DNA of 64,000 nucleotides from Trematomus loennbergii (taxonomy: Eukaryota; Chordata; Actinopteri; Perciformes; Nototheniidae): assembly GCA_012861695.1 (NCBI GenBank), contig JAAOOA010000012.1:4236270-4300269 (forward strand). The letters are read 5' to 3'. This document shows, piece by piece, positions 25,284 to 34,600 of this stretch (position 1 is the first letter of the stretch; every line of letters starts with the position of its first letter). Below the pieces are notes generated by a model. The model searched no databases and was not told where the DNA came from. It saw only the letters and a program-made list of their open reading frames with translations. The position numbers and the translations under genes are program-made.

Positions 25284-26580
25284 ATGGCTTTTGTTTTGGA
25301 GCAGTTTGTGGCCAGTCCTACTGTGGGTCAGCTAGACTGGTGTAGGAAGGTTGATTTGCGGTTAGTTGCTGACCATTATCACGTTTCTGTCTCCTCTGCT
25401 CTTGTTAAAAGTGAACTCAAGGCTACTTTGCTAACTGGACTAGTTGAACAGGGGGTTTTGAGTCTGCCTACTTCAGTGGAATCTCCTGGAACGGTGGCCG
25501 GGGCTGTAGCAGCAGAGTCTCCTGGTGGAGGCCGCGTTGGTGTTACTCCAGGTGTTCAGAGTGCTACGGAACAGGCAAAACTTTTCAACATGCCTCAGTT
25601 GGACTCGTTTTCGGCAGGGTCCTCACCTACGGGGTCTAAATTAGATGCCAGGGTAAAAGTGCGTATGGCTCGTCTACAGTGGGAGAAGGAGGAGCGTGAT
25701 AGGGATTTTCAGCTCAGGAGGGAGCTGGAGATCAGGAAGTCGGAGCTGGAGATCAGGAAAGTGGAGGCAGACACTGCTGTCCGGATGCGTCAGTTAGAGC
25801 TTCAGGCAGCTGGGGGGGGTGATTCTGCCGTTACATCTTCTGGTCCTGCTGCCTCCTTCGACGTGAGTAGGCATATTTCTTTGGTCCCTGTGTTTCGTGA
25901 ATCAGAGGTGGAGATCTATTTTGGTGCATTTGAGCGCATTGCTGCTGCTCTGCGCTGGCCAGAAGACGTGTGGGCTATTCTTTTACAGTGTAAGCTAGTC
26001 GGCAAGGCTCAAGAAGCTTGCTCTTCTCTTTCTGTCGAGGATAGTTTAGTGTATGAGAATGTTAAAGTGCTGTTCTCAGGGCATATGAGCTTGTGCCTGA
26101 GGCCTACAGGCAGCGTTTTCGCGGCCTGATGAAAACTTCTGGCCAAACTTACGTGGACTTCGCGAGGGAGAAGAAAGTCCTCTTTGACAGGTGGTGTAGA
26201 GCTTGTAAAGCTGACGACATTACTTCAGTGTGTGAGCTAATGATGTTAGAGGAGTTTAAGAACTGTGTGCCTGAGCGTACGGTAGTCTACCTGAACGAGC
26301 AGAAAGTAACTACCCTTCAGCAGGCTGCCACTCTGGCAGACGAGTTTGCACTGATACACAAGAGCGTTTTTTTTCAGCGTGATCCTCCTCAGCGAGACAC
26401 TTATCGTAGAGCTCCTGACAATTACGTTCCCTGTGCCAGTGTTCCAGTGTTAGATCCCAGGCTAAACAGAGCTTGCTTTTTTTGTCATGACCCAGGTCAT
26501 GTGATAGCAGACTGTGCAGGTTGGAAGCGAGAGCAGACAGCGGCTGGCAAGCACCCAGAAGGGGTGGGATTGGTTACAGC
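25284..26580 (+). pseudogene. gag-like polyprotein of the LTR element, frameshifted
   Basis: ATG 25,284 opens a frame through a charged coiled-coil stretch (ERDRDFQLRRELEIRKSELE, about 25,690-25,760) into a capsid-like region. Near 26,080 the frame shifts by one base and continues (RQRFRGLMKTSGQTYVDFAR, LMMLEEFKNCVPERTVVYL), a SCAN-like capsid block known from Gypsy-derived genes. It ends in a CCHC zinc knuckle, CFFCHDPGHVIADC, near 26,475. The single frameshift could be real decay or the same assembly error seen in the host genes. Confidence 0.75.
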
Positions 26581-26669
26581 AGTGTGTCCTAGTGGACGGG
26601 CCACTGTTAACAAAGGGCCTGATGAGTGTTTGAAACCGTTCATCTCTACTGCTTTTGTCTCTCTGTCAG

Positions 26670-27250
26670 GAAAGGTGGAGGACCAGCGGCAGGTCACGGT
26701 GTTACGAGACAGTGGTGGCTCACAGTCGTTCATTCTTGCCAGTGTTCTGCCCTTGAGTGCTGAGTCTGCCTGTGATGCAAGTGCGGTGGTAAGAGGTATT
26801 GGATGGGTTGTGTGCCTGCACCTCTTCACAAGATCCAGGTACAGTCTAAACTGGCTACTGGTTTCTTTCCAGTTGCTGTGCTGCCCAAGTTTCCTGTCGA
26901 CGGAGTGGATTTCATAATGGGTAACGATATAGCCGGGGGTAAAGTGTATCCTACTGCTGAGGTTGTAGACGTTTCAATCCCTGGTGCTGCAGGTGGTGAC
27001 CTAGCTCAGACTCATCCGAGGTGTTTGCAGGTTGTGTTTTGACCAGAACTCGAGGTCCCAAGAGATTATGTTTCTTTTGTCTTGATCCTGGTCATCTAGT
27101 GGCAGGGTGTGTAGCTTGGAAGCAGCAGGTGGCAGCTTCCAAGCAGTCTACGGAAAAGTCAAAAGACCAGCACCCAGACTACAATATCGTCATCAAGCAC
27201 AAGAGGGGAGCAGATAATGTGGTGGCCGATGTACTGTACTGTGGGTGAGA
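26670..27250 (+). pseudogene. Protease remnant, second zinc knuckle and RNase H tail
   Basis: An aspartic-protease-like block (LRDSGGSQSFI, near 26,705) follows gag in the same frame and then degenerates. About 350 bp later a second zinc knuckle, CFFCLDPGHLVAGC (near 27,070), appears. It is followed by HPDYNIVIKHKRGADNVVAD (near 27,175), the last motif of a Gypsy RNase H. Everything normally between protease and RNase H end is gone. Confidence 0.65.
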
Positions 27251-27339
27251 TTACGATTACATGGGTCACGATTCATGTCCAATAGTCTGAGTGTTTTTGG
27301 TAACTGTGGCCAAACACTTGTTTGGTTTTATGGGGGGGG

Positions 27340-27681
27340 TGTTACGTGCCGTAGTGTTTGTGTGTCTTTCTCTCTCTCCCTCTGATTCCCAGGTGCAGCC
27401 TGATTGTCTCCAGGTGCAGCCTCTCTCCCAGGTGCTCCAATCCCCAATCAGGGCCTCCATATAGGACCTGAGGAAGGCTGCAGTCGCTCTCCCTTTCTCC
27501 TCTGGCTGCATGGGTGCAGCACGTCGTCTTGGGTCTCTGTGTGGGACCTGGTTGTCCATTATTGTTGGATTAAATCTCATGTGTGAACAAAGAGATCAGT
27601 TTCCTCTCTTTTTTCTCGTGCTGGTCGTTCTGTGTTTTGTTACTCCCCTTCGTACCCCTAGATTTTGGAGGGAACGTAACA
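27340..27681 (+). repeat. 3' LTR
   Basis: A 342-bp direct copy of the 5' LTR, preceded by a run of eight G (polypurine tract) and followed by the target duplication GTGTC. Confidence 0.88.
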
Positions 27682-28061
27682 GTGTCCCATACCTTTTGGG
27701 GGTTTTTGGCTTTAAAAGCATTTTCCAAAAGCTCTCTTCACGGAGCACGGGGAGAGCGCAAGTGCCCCATGTCCCACACTCAGACACGCTTACCCTCTCC
27801 CCGTGCTCCTTAGGGACCCGGGAGAGGTGGTGCATAGTGAGCCCATACAGGGCCACCTATGGGCGGAGGGGGAGAGCCCTCAGCACTGTTTTCCGAGCAC
27901 ACTTTTCACGAGGTAAGCGCTTCAGAGTGTGCTCTGTCAGCCGCAGCCCCGACTTCTCCACGGTTACGACCGAGGGAGAGGTGAGTGAGGCGCAGCGGCT
28001 GCTAACCAGAAAGCCGGTCAGGGACAGTGAGATGGAACGGTGTTGTTGGACGACAGCGCGT

Positions 28062-28407
28062 GTATAGAGTCCAGTAGAGGGCGGAGCCTGTGAGAGATAT
28101 AACGAGGGGTTACGTATTGTAACCCTTGTTATATAAGCACAGGCGGAGCCCTCTACTCGGGGCCCTGTCTGTCCTATGCTGCTCGCTGAAGAGAAGTAGG
28201 ATGACGGGAACGGGAGGTGTGGCCGCCTTATATACGGTGGGTTTGTGCACGCATTCAGGTAGGCCAGCCCCGGGGCCGGCTACGGTTATAGAAGTCTCAG
28301 TGGATGAATGCTTGCATGATATGATCAAAGGGTAGTACCCATAGAGTCCAGTAGAGGGCTCCGCCTGTGCTTATATAATAAGGGTTACAATACATAACCC
28401 CTCATTA
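28062..28407. repeat. DIRS right terminal and internal complementary region
   Basis: AGTCCAGTAGAGGGC occurs at 28,069 and again at 28,349. Between them are inverted copies of GGGTTA-rich ends (GGGGTTACGTATTGTAACCC near 28,107; GGGTTACAATACATAACCCC near 28,382). The region 28,170-28,370 is the inverse of the left terminus at 16,165-16,340. Confidence 0.7.
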
Positions 28408-28518
28408 GTTTCGGTAATTGACATAATGGTTTCGGTAGTGACAAAATGGAATGTTAAGCAGGTAAATCCCACCATTTTGAAATAAATGTGTTGTAAAGTC
28501 TGAAAATCCGTGTGTTAC

Positions 28519-28680
28519 TTTAAAGGTCTCTTATTATACTATTGTTAGGCATATATTATAGGTCTCAGATATATAAAAAACATGTCTATGAAGTGTTTTG
28601 CTCACAATACCAAACAGATCATGCATTCTAGCCTCTATTTCAGCCTGTTACTAAAGTGCTGATTCTGGGTCAGTATCTTC
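28519..28680. mobile_element. Truncated MITE copy in the right arm of the outer element
   Basis: TTTAAAGGTCTCTTATTATAC through TCAGATATATAAAAAACATGTC resembles, inverted, the end of the TTAA-flanked element at 58,155-58,664. Only one end is present. Confidence 0.5.
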
Positions 28681-29616
28681 AAACATTCACACTTCAACAT
28701 AAGGTTAAGATTAAGCAATAAGGTTGAGGGAATATGATACAACCTTGAGAACAAAATACTGTGGTCACTACCGAAACACTAGATGTTTTGTAAAAAAATA
28801 AAGTATATTGAACTAAAATGATATGATACTGATTGGTTTAATAATGTATGTTCAATTTCAACAATCATCAACTCTGGAATCAATATGATCAGTATTATGC
28901 ATTTTACAAAGAAAGTTTGCATTATGATTTTTATGAATTGTATAAATTGAACTTTGAAATTTGATTAAAAATTCACTTTTATTAATTTAATTGTGAAAAC
29001 CCTCAAATATTTGTTAAAATACTATTTAGAGAAGGGAAGGTAAAACAATCTTAACAGGTTAATATAATACTTTTTTACTACAGTGTATTTACTATGTTTC
29101 GGTAGTGACCATTTTTGGTAGAGGAAGAACATTCCAATACAGTCTGAAAATACGATATAAAAATGTACGGTTCTTTTACTAGATATGTGTAATTTAGATA
29201 TGGTACAAAATATATGGACAAAGTTTTGGGGAAAAAACATACAAAATGTAAAAACATTTCCAACCTGACTTTGGTCCAATTCGGTAGAATGGCCCATATA
29301 TGCTGTACATACATCTGAACACCCACTTATTATATAAATAAATACTCATACAGATATGTACAAATATATACACACGGGTTTAAATAATAGCAAAACAATA
29401 AATATGTATATAAAAATGATTTTCCTCATAGATTGCCTATTTTATATTTTGTATAAGACATTATTTTGTACTTGTAAATGTGATTCTTGTCACTTTATAT
29501 TTCCCGGTAAATCCTCTGGTTTACCACTCATGACTTAAAATAAATATAATTTTCAAATAAATGCATAAATAAATGAAAGGCATTGGATTTAATGGATTTA
29601 AACATGCCTCTGTCAG

Positions 29617-29632
29617 CCAGCAGGTGGCGCTA
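29617..29632 (+). promoter_or_regulatory. CTCF-like binding site
   Basis: CCAGCAGGTGGCGCTA matches the CTCF core consensus closely. It lies between the transposon nest and zc4h2, about 140 bp before the exon-like ATG at 29,756. Sequence match only. Confidence 0.5.
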
Positions 29633-30693
29633 GTAGTTCACTGTTGGCATGAAGTGCAGCTGTAGCTAACAGCAAAAGAAGAGGGCGGTAAACAAGCACT
29701 TGGTGAAAGGGGAGAGCAGTGACCTTTGGTTAAAGTGGGTTAATATTTTACCAAAATGTCTGGTGTTGGTAAGCTATCGATTTTGTGATAGGGTTTATCT
29801 CCCCCCACACAAACACGCTTAAGTTACGTCACTATAATAACGTTAGCGTAAGTCACGGTGTGACTCCCGCGCTCTGTATTTTTCACAAAATGGAGGAGGA
29901 GGAGAAGGGGGAAGCGCTGTGCAGAAGAATGATTGCTCGTGTCCGAAACCAGCAGCTGCACCCCCGGCTCTCTGCGGAGGAGAGGGGGAGACACAAAGGA
30001 GCCAGGGGTAGGGAGATGACCGCCTGTGGGAGACAAGTTGTATCCGCGGACCAGTTTAGAGATGATGGGGAATGTAACCTCCCTCTCCCAGAGTGTCGAG
30101 GAAGACCGAACCTCCCCCAAATATCTCAAAAGTCAAGGTCCCGAAGTCCACACCGTCCCCCCTCAACTACTCTCAATGCTGAGGCTCAAAACTGTGAAGG
30201 AGGACATGAGACGGGTCAGGTGACTCCCCTCTCAACTAACTTCTGCCTTGGGGGTGTGTTATCGCGATAGGAAAATGCTCAGTTTTGTCCTCTTGAATGT
30301 TTATCTTGTGTGTCAGGCTATATAGTCTATGGTGTCAGGCTGCAGATGTGGAGCTCCATGATCGGCTGCTTGCAGAGTGTGTGAGCAGGAATGGGCTTCT
30401 CTGGCCTTGAGAAGTTTTATCGGGAGGAAGAAGACACAACTAAAGCTCCAAACACTGAAGGGCAGACTAAACACACACTTGAGCTATGGAGTAAGTGTTG
30501 CTCAAACTCTTAGAAACAAAAACTGCCAACTTATATCTTTTTCACTTTGACAGACCGTATGAATTATTCACAAAACTGAAACAATTATTTATGTTACAGG
30601 AGTGTGCAATGTCTCCCAAAGCCCTTCAATGTCCCTCACTGGATTTGGGAAGGAACTACTAAAGTGGTGATGTGCGGGTCACAGCAACCTGGG

Positions 30694-30737
30694 GTTGCCG
30701 TAGCAACGGCTAAGGAACGTGGAGTTGCCCTGGCAAC
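30694..30737. promoter_or_regulatory. Two X-box (RFX-type) palindromes
   Basis: GTTGCCGTAGCAAC (30,694-30,707) and GTTGCCCTGGCAAC (30,724-30,737) are both perfect 14-bp X-boxes with 6-bp inverted halves. Their starts are 30 bp apart. RFX factors bind such sites, often at ciliary-gene promoters (known). No ciliary gene is recognised next to them. Confidence 0.5.
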
Positions 30738-31142
30738 AGATGAAATGAGGGGTTACCCTGACAAAAACGCTCCAGGAACTCATTTAGCAAGACCTCGCTG
30801 TCCTTTTTCAGATAGATAGCTGCAGTATGATGGGCGCGGTGTTAATACAATGGATGGACAATGTTGTGGTGGAGTCAAACATATTCCTATCTCTTTATTT
30901 GACACAATGGATAAAGACGCCCATTTGCCTGAAAAACATTAATGCATATGCTGATCCTCGGCTTCACTGCTCAGCTACAGCTGTGTTTACGTTCACACTG
31001 CTACCAGAAACAAATGTCTAGCCTTTGTTTTGAGTGTAAAAAAGAGGACATCGTAACAAGGTTAATACAAAACAGCAATTTATTTTCTTATCACTGTATT
31101 AAAGTTAACACACAACACTTTTCAGAGCAGATGAGTCTGGGT

Positions 31143-31148
31143 TTTATT
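31143..31148 (-). terminator. Candidate polyadenylation signal of zc4h2
   Basis: AATAAA on the minus strand, about 540 bp after the zc4h2 stop codon. The sequence 31,149-31,689 shows no other gene and is probably zc4h2 3' UTR. Confidence 0.45.
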
Positions 31149-31689
31149 TCTTTTCTTATCCCACCGGTTGTCACTTGAACACTGTAAACATTAAAACAAC
31201 ATTGTGTTTTATCTAACTTTAATCAAGCCTACTCAATATTTTCATTGGCACAAACAAATACAAGACAGACAGCCATGGAAGCACACATGCATTCAAAAAC
31301 TAATTTGAAAATACAGTACAATATCTAAGGCAAAGAACAATGGCAACATGGGGAAAAAAGGTCTGCATTTTATCAAGTTTCGTTTTTGCATTATTGCAGC
31401 TACATGGTTAGGGGTTATTAAACCTACTATAGAAGTCATACAATTACATATAAACACATCCAAAGCACGGTTAAAACAAACAGAATGACATCACCAGATC
31501 CTCCATCAATTTCAGTTGACAGTTTATGAAAAGGTACTAAGACGACTTGTTTAAGAGAGGACTGTTTGTGGAAGTTGCCCTGAAGCATAGATCTGTTATT
31601 TCAGTCATATATTGTGAAGTACATGGCTGATCTTGGATCAGTGTTTCAGACCAGGTCCCGTTAAACTGAGGCTGAAGGTAGGGTAGGAT

Positions 31690-34600
31690 CTACTCGTCGG
31701 CTTCCTCTTGGGCTTCTTGGGTTGCGGGAGCGGCTCTTGGCCTTGCACAATGGACAGATGGGGGCATTACGATGAATCTGCTGGTGGCAGGACAAACAAG
31801 CCTGGAGAGAGGGGGGACAGACATTAAGACCTATCACTCCCTATTATGTCCTTGCAGTGTTGAAGAGATAAACCACTTATGGCGCGTTTCCACTACAGCG
31901 CGGAGCCCCATTTAAGAGAGCTGTGACGTCAGCGGCCCGTCTTTGGTTGCGTTCCCACTTGGCCTAGTACTGGCTAGCTGGTCCTAATTCAGTTTTTTCT
32001 GGCCTCATAAAATCGTGGTTCTAGGGCCAGAGACAACCAGGCTGAGTCGGGCTGAGTATGCTAAACTAGAGAGAGAATCGCTGGCAAGGGGCTACAACTA
32101 CAACAAGATGAACATATTTGACCGTGATTTAATTGTAATACACGTTTCAAAATGATGCCGAAGTAACAACATACTGATACCGGTTAGTACAAACATGAAT
32201 TAATGCTTTGACAAGTCTGCAGACAGCGGCAGGCGAAAAACCTTTTAAAATGCGTGTTTTCTAAATGGAGATTGGCTAAGCTAACGCAATATATGCTCCG
32301 ACCGTCCACACTCACAACAACGGCCTATACAGACATAAATAAAGCAGCGACTGTATTCGCCATGACACAGGCAGTCTGTGGTTGTACTTGTTTAACTTTT
32401 GTCTAGTTTCTGAACATATATGAGGAGCTGTGAGCTCTGAGTGCTAACAGCTAACGGCTGTGTTGTTTTTCTGGGGTTCTCATTGAAGATGACGTCACGG
32501 CTCCGCCTACACTGCGTTACTATAGATACTACCCCAGTTCCTAAACTGTAATGGAAATGCGCCATAAAGTGAGCCAGTCCTAACGAGGCCTAGCCATACC
32601 GAGCGAGGCCGTGTAGTGGAAATGCGCCATTAGTCAGATGGTTGCTCTGGGCGTCTGACTAAAGCTGCCTTCAGGTGATTACAATGTATGATTCACTCAC
32701 TACGAGGTGCAGAGCATAGTACAGACACTTTTCGTTGTCAAAAAGCTAACTTGATTAGCGATTTAAGATTGTAAACTGACTGTTTGCATAATAACGTACA
32801 ATTTACAAGAAGGATAATGTACCTAGTTGGTTGACACTTAATAGTGTGTGTGGATTTTTTGTATGCAAGAAATGCCAAGATGTCTTCTACTTAGCTAACT
32901 GCACCATTTCTACTGCCCCAAATGCATTGCATCTGTGTGCCTGGAGAGCGGCTGTCAGTCGTGAGATTTTGAGAAAGCAACTATTAAAATACACAATGCT
33001 TGATCAATTTATCAAAAATCACGCCTGTTTGAATGTCTTGCAGTGTGTTTTTAGAGATGTCCTGAAACCACTGGTGGCCTTGAGACCTACCCTGTGGACA
33101 GTCATGTGATTCGTCTTGATTGGTCATATTTGAGTACGGTAATTTTCTTAATATATATTGTACAACTAAGAACAGTTACATACATTGATAGTGTTTTTCA
33201 ATATCAAACTTGAAAAAGTGACTTTTTTCATAGTTGCAGCCATTTTAGTTTTTCAGTAGGAGTGTTACCTTCATGGGAGGGGGTTGCTGTCTGAAGGTGG
33301 CCGTCTGGCGTGCATCTTGCTTCCTGGAGACTTGAAGCTGCTGTGCTGCTGCTGCAGCGGCGGCGAGGGATTCTGGGATGGCGGGCTCGTGCGGCTCCTT
33401 CTGCCACTCTGCTTTCTGCTTCTCAAAGTAACTGTTCAAAGAGAGAGAGAAACCGGGCTAGCTGTGATTCTTATTTAGAGCCTCTGAATCACATCGCAGT
33501 TGAGATTATCCCATCTGTGCTGTGTATCAGGAGATGTGGAGTGGCAAATAGAAAAGTAGACTGAAATTGGAGAACATTATGCTCAATCTCACATATCGTC
33601 TTTATATGTACAACTCTAGGGAAAAGTATAGTGGGTTGTGAGCAGTTTGTCTGCTCGCATGTGTGTGTCCGTGAGTGCCGAGGGCTGGGAAAGAAATTCA
33701 GCCTTGAACTTTGCCTGACTGGCCCATTTTCAGAAATAAAAAGTGTGATATCCCATGTCTTTACTGCTCTCGGGTTTCTCTCCAAAAAGCGGTATGATAA
33801 GTGTAGAGCATTAACACACCATTAAACATGATCGACCAAATGTCCATGTAAGCTTATTTTCAAGCAGCACATAACACACACATTTCAAAACTAATACTAG
33901 TGTACTTGAATCGATGTCATTCATGAAGTTAAAATGAGCATTTCTACAGCTGTTTTTTTTATTGTTTTTGTTCCAACATGTTGAAATATTCGCACCATTT
34001 TGCGGATAAATGCTAAAATATGCAAGTCACTAACCAACAACAAATACCAAAGGTCATATTTTGAGTGGCAGGTAAAATGTAATCATTCATTAGCCATTTT
34101 CAGGAGACTAATGACTTCATTTTGCACGTCACTTTCAGAGAGTATCAAAAAGTGTTTAACACCCTGCAAGAAAGTGAAACTTTTTCGAAAAAGTACTATC
34201 ACAGCTGACATAATTACAGTAGGCACTATAACTGTTATTTACAGGGATTTGCAAATCAAGTTTCTTAGCACTGATAGTATCTACTGATTTCAAGTCCATA
34301 TCCAATGCTTCTATTTGTTTATAATACTGCTGCACAGGGCACACTTTTAGTACATTAACTCATTCAAATCATCCGGCTTGACCTTTGAATAGCTGTATTT
34401 TGCCCCAAGAAAATCCGGCATCCAAGGTTCCTTCATTTATTACAAAATAAAGTATAAAACCGAATAGCAAACCTTCTCCTTAACTTTTCCAGAATTTCTC
34501 AGTGTCAGTTGTTCTTGTTGCAGCCTCTTTTAGTGGCCTGAATGAACTGTGTTATGTTGAGTGTATGTTTGTATCGACTGTAAATCTTTTGGGGAAGATT

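Larger units (their letters stand above)
24556..27681 (+). mobile_element. Ty3/Gypsy-like LTR retrotransposon with internally deleted pol
   Basis: Two direct LTRs (24,556-24,899 and 27,340-27,681) start TGTTACGTGCCGTAG and end GGAACGTAACA, with almost identical sequence. A 5-bp duplication GTGTC flanks the element (24,551-24,555 and 27,682-27,686). Two bases after the 5' LTR is a primer-binding site complementary to tRNA-Pro; a G-run polypurine tract precedes the 3' LTR. Inside are a frame-broken gag, an aspartic-protease remnant, a second zinc knuckle and only the very end of RNase H. RT, most of RNase H and integrase are missing. It is inserted in the LINE fragment. Near-identical LTRs suggest recent insertion. 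Confidence 0.88.
16125..28407 (+). mobile_element. DIRS-like tyrosine-recombinase retrotransposon, heavily interrupted
   Basis: The left terminal repeat (about 16,125-16,330; TATCTCTCACAGGCTCC, GGACTCTATGGGAACTACCC, then TATATAAGGCGGCCACGCC) recurs inverted at 28,170-28,370. A second inverted copy of the extreme end lies at 28,062-28,150. Inverted terminal repeats plus an internal region complementary to the ends is the DIRS layout. Between them are a gag-like start with a degenerate Cys motif (16,392-16,754), an RT/RNase H region (about 22,035-23,560), and only the beginning of the tyrosine recombinase before a LINE fragment replaces it at about 23,665. The element is split by two hAT-type elements, a TIR element, a LINE fragment and an LTR element. 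It is defective: the recombinase catalytic part is missing and the frames are broken. Confidence 0.8.
14984..29303. mobile_element. Outer unclassified inverted-repeat element interrupted by the transposon nest
   Basis: The left end reads GGCATTCTACCGAATTAG. The right end is its inverse, AATTCGGTAGAATGGCCC. The similarity continues inward for about 26 bp (ACCGAATT...ACAAAGT). The arms are about 1.1 kb (14,984-16,124) and 0.9 kb (28,408-29,303); the DIRS element fills the middle. Both arms carry repeated copies of GTCACTACCGAAAC: near 15,752, 15,941, 16,097 and 16,111 in the left arm, and inverted or direct near 28,408, 28,429, 28,764 and 29,096 in the right. These look like subterminal transposase-binding repeats. 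No transposase gene is visible and the AT-rich flanks hide any target-site duplication, so the superfamily is unknown. Confidence 0.6.
29304..31130. other. Intergenic stretch with exon-like but unassigned sequence
   Basis: ATGTCTGGTGTTG followed by a good donor (GTAAGC) at about 29,756 looks like a first exon. GC-richer segments at 29,890-30,230 and 30,325-30,490 have short open frames (MEEEEKGEALCRRM...; ...VELHDRLLAECVSRNGLLWP...) and splice-like borders. I do not recognise a family, and no single frame joins them. They could be a decayed gene, a transposon, or exons of an unknown gene on the plus strand. Confidence 0.3.
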
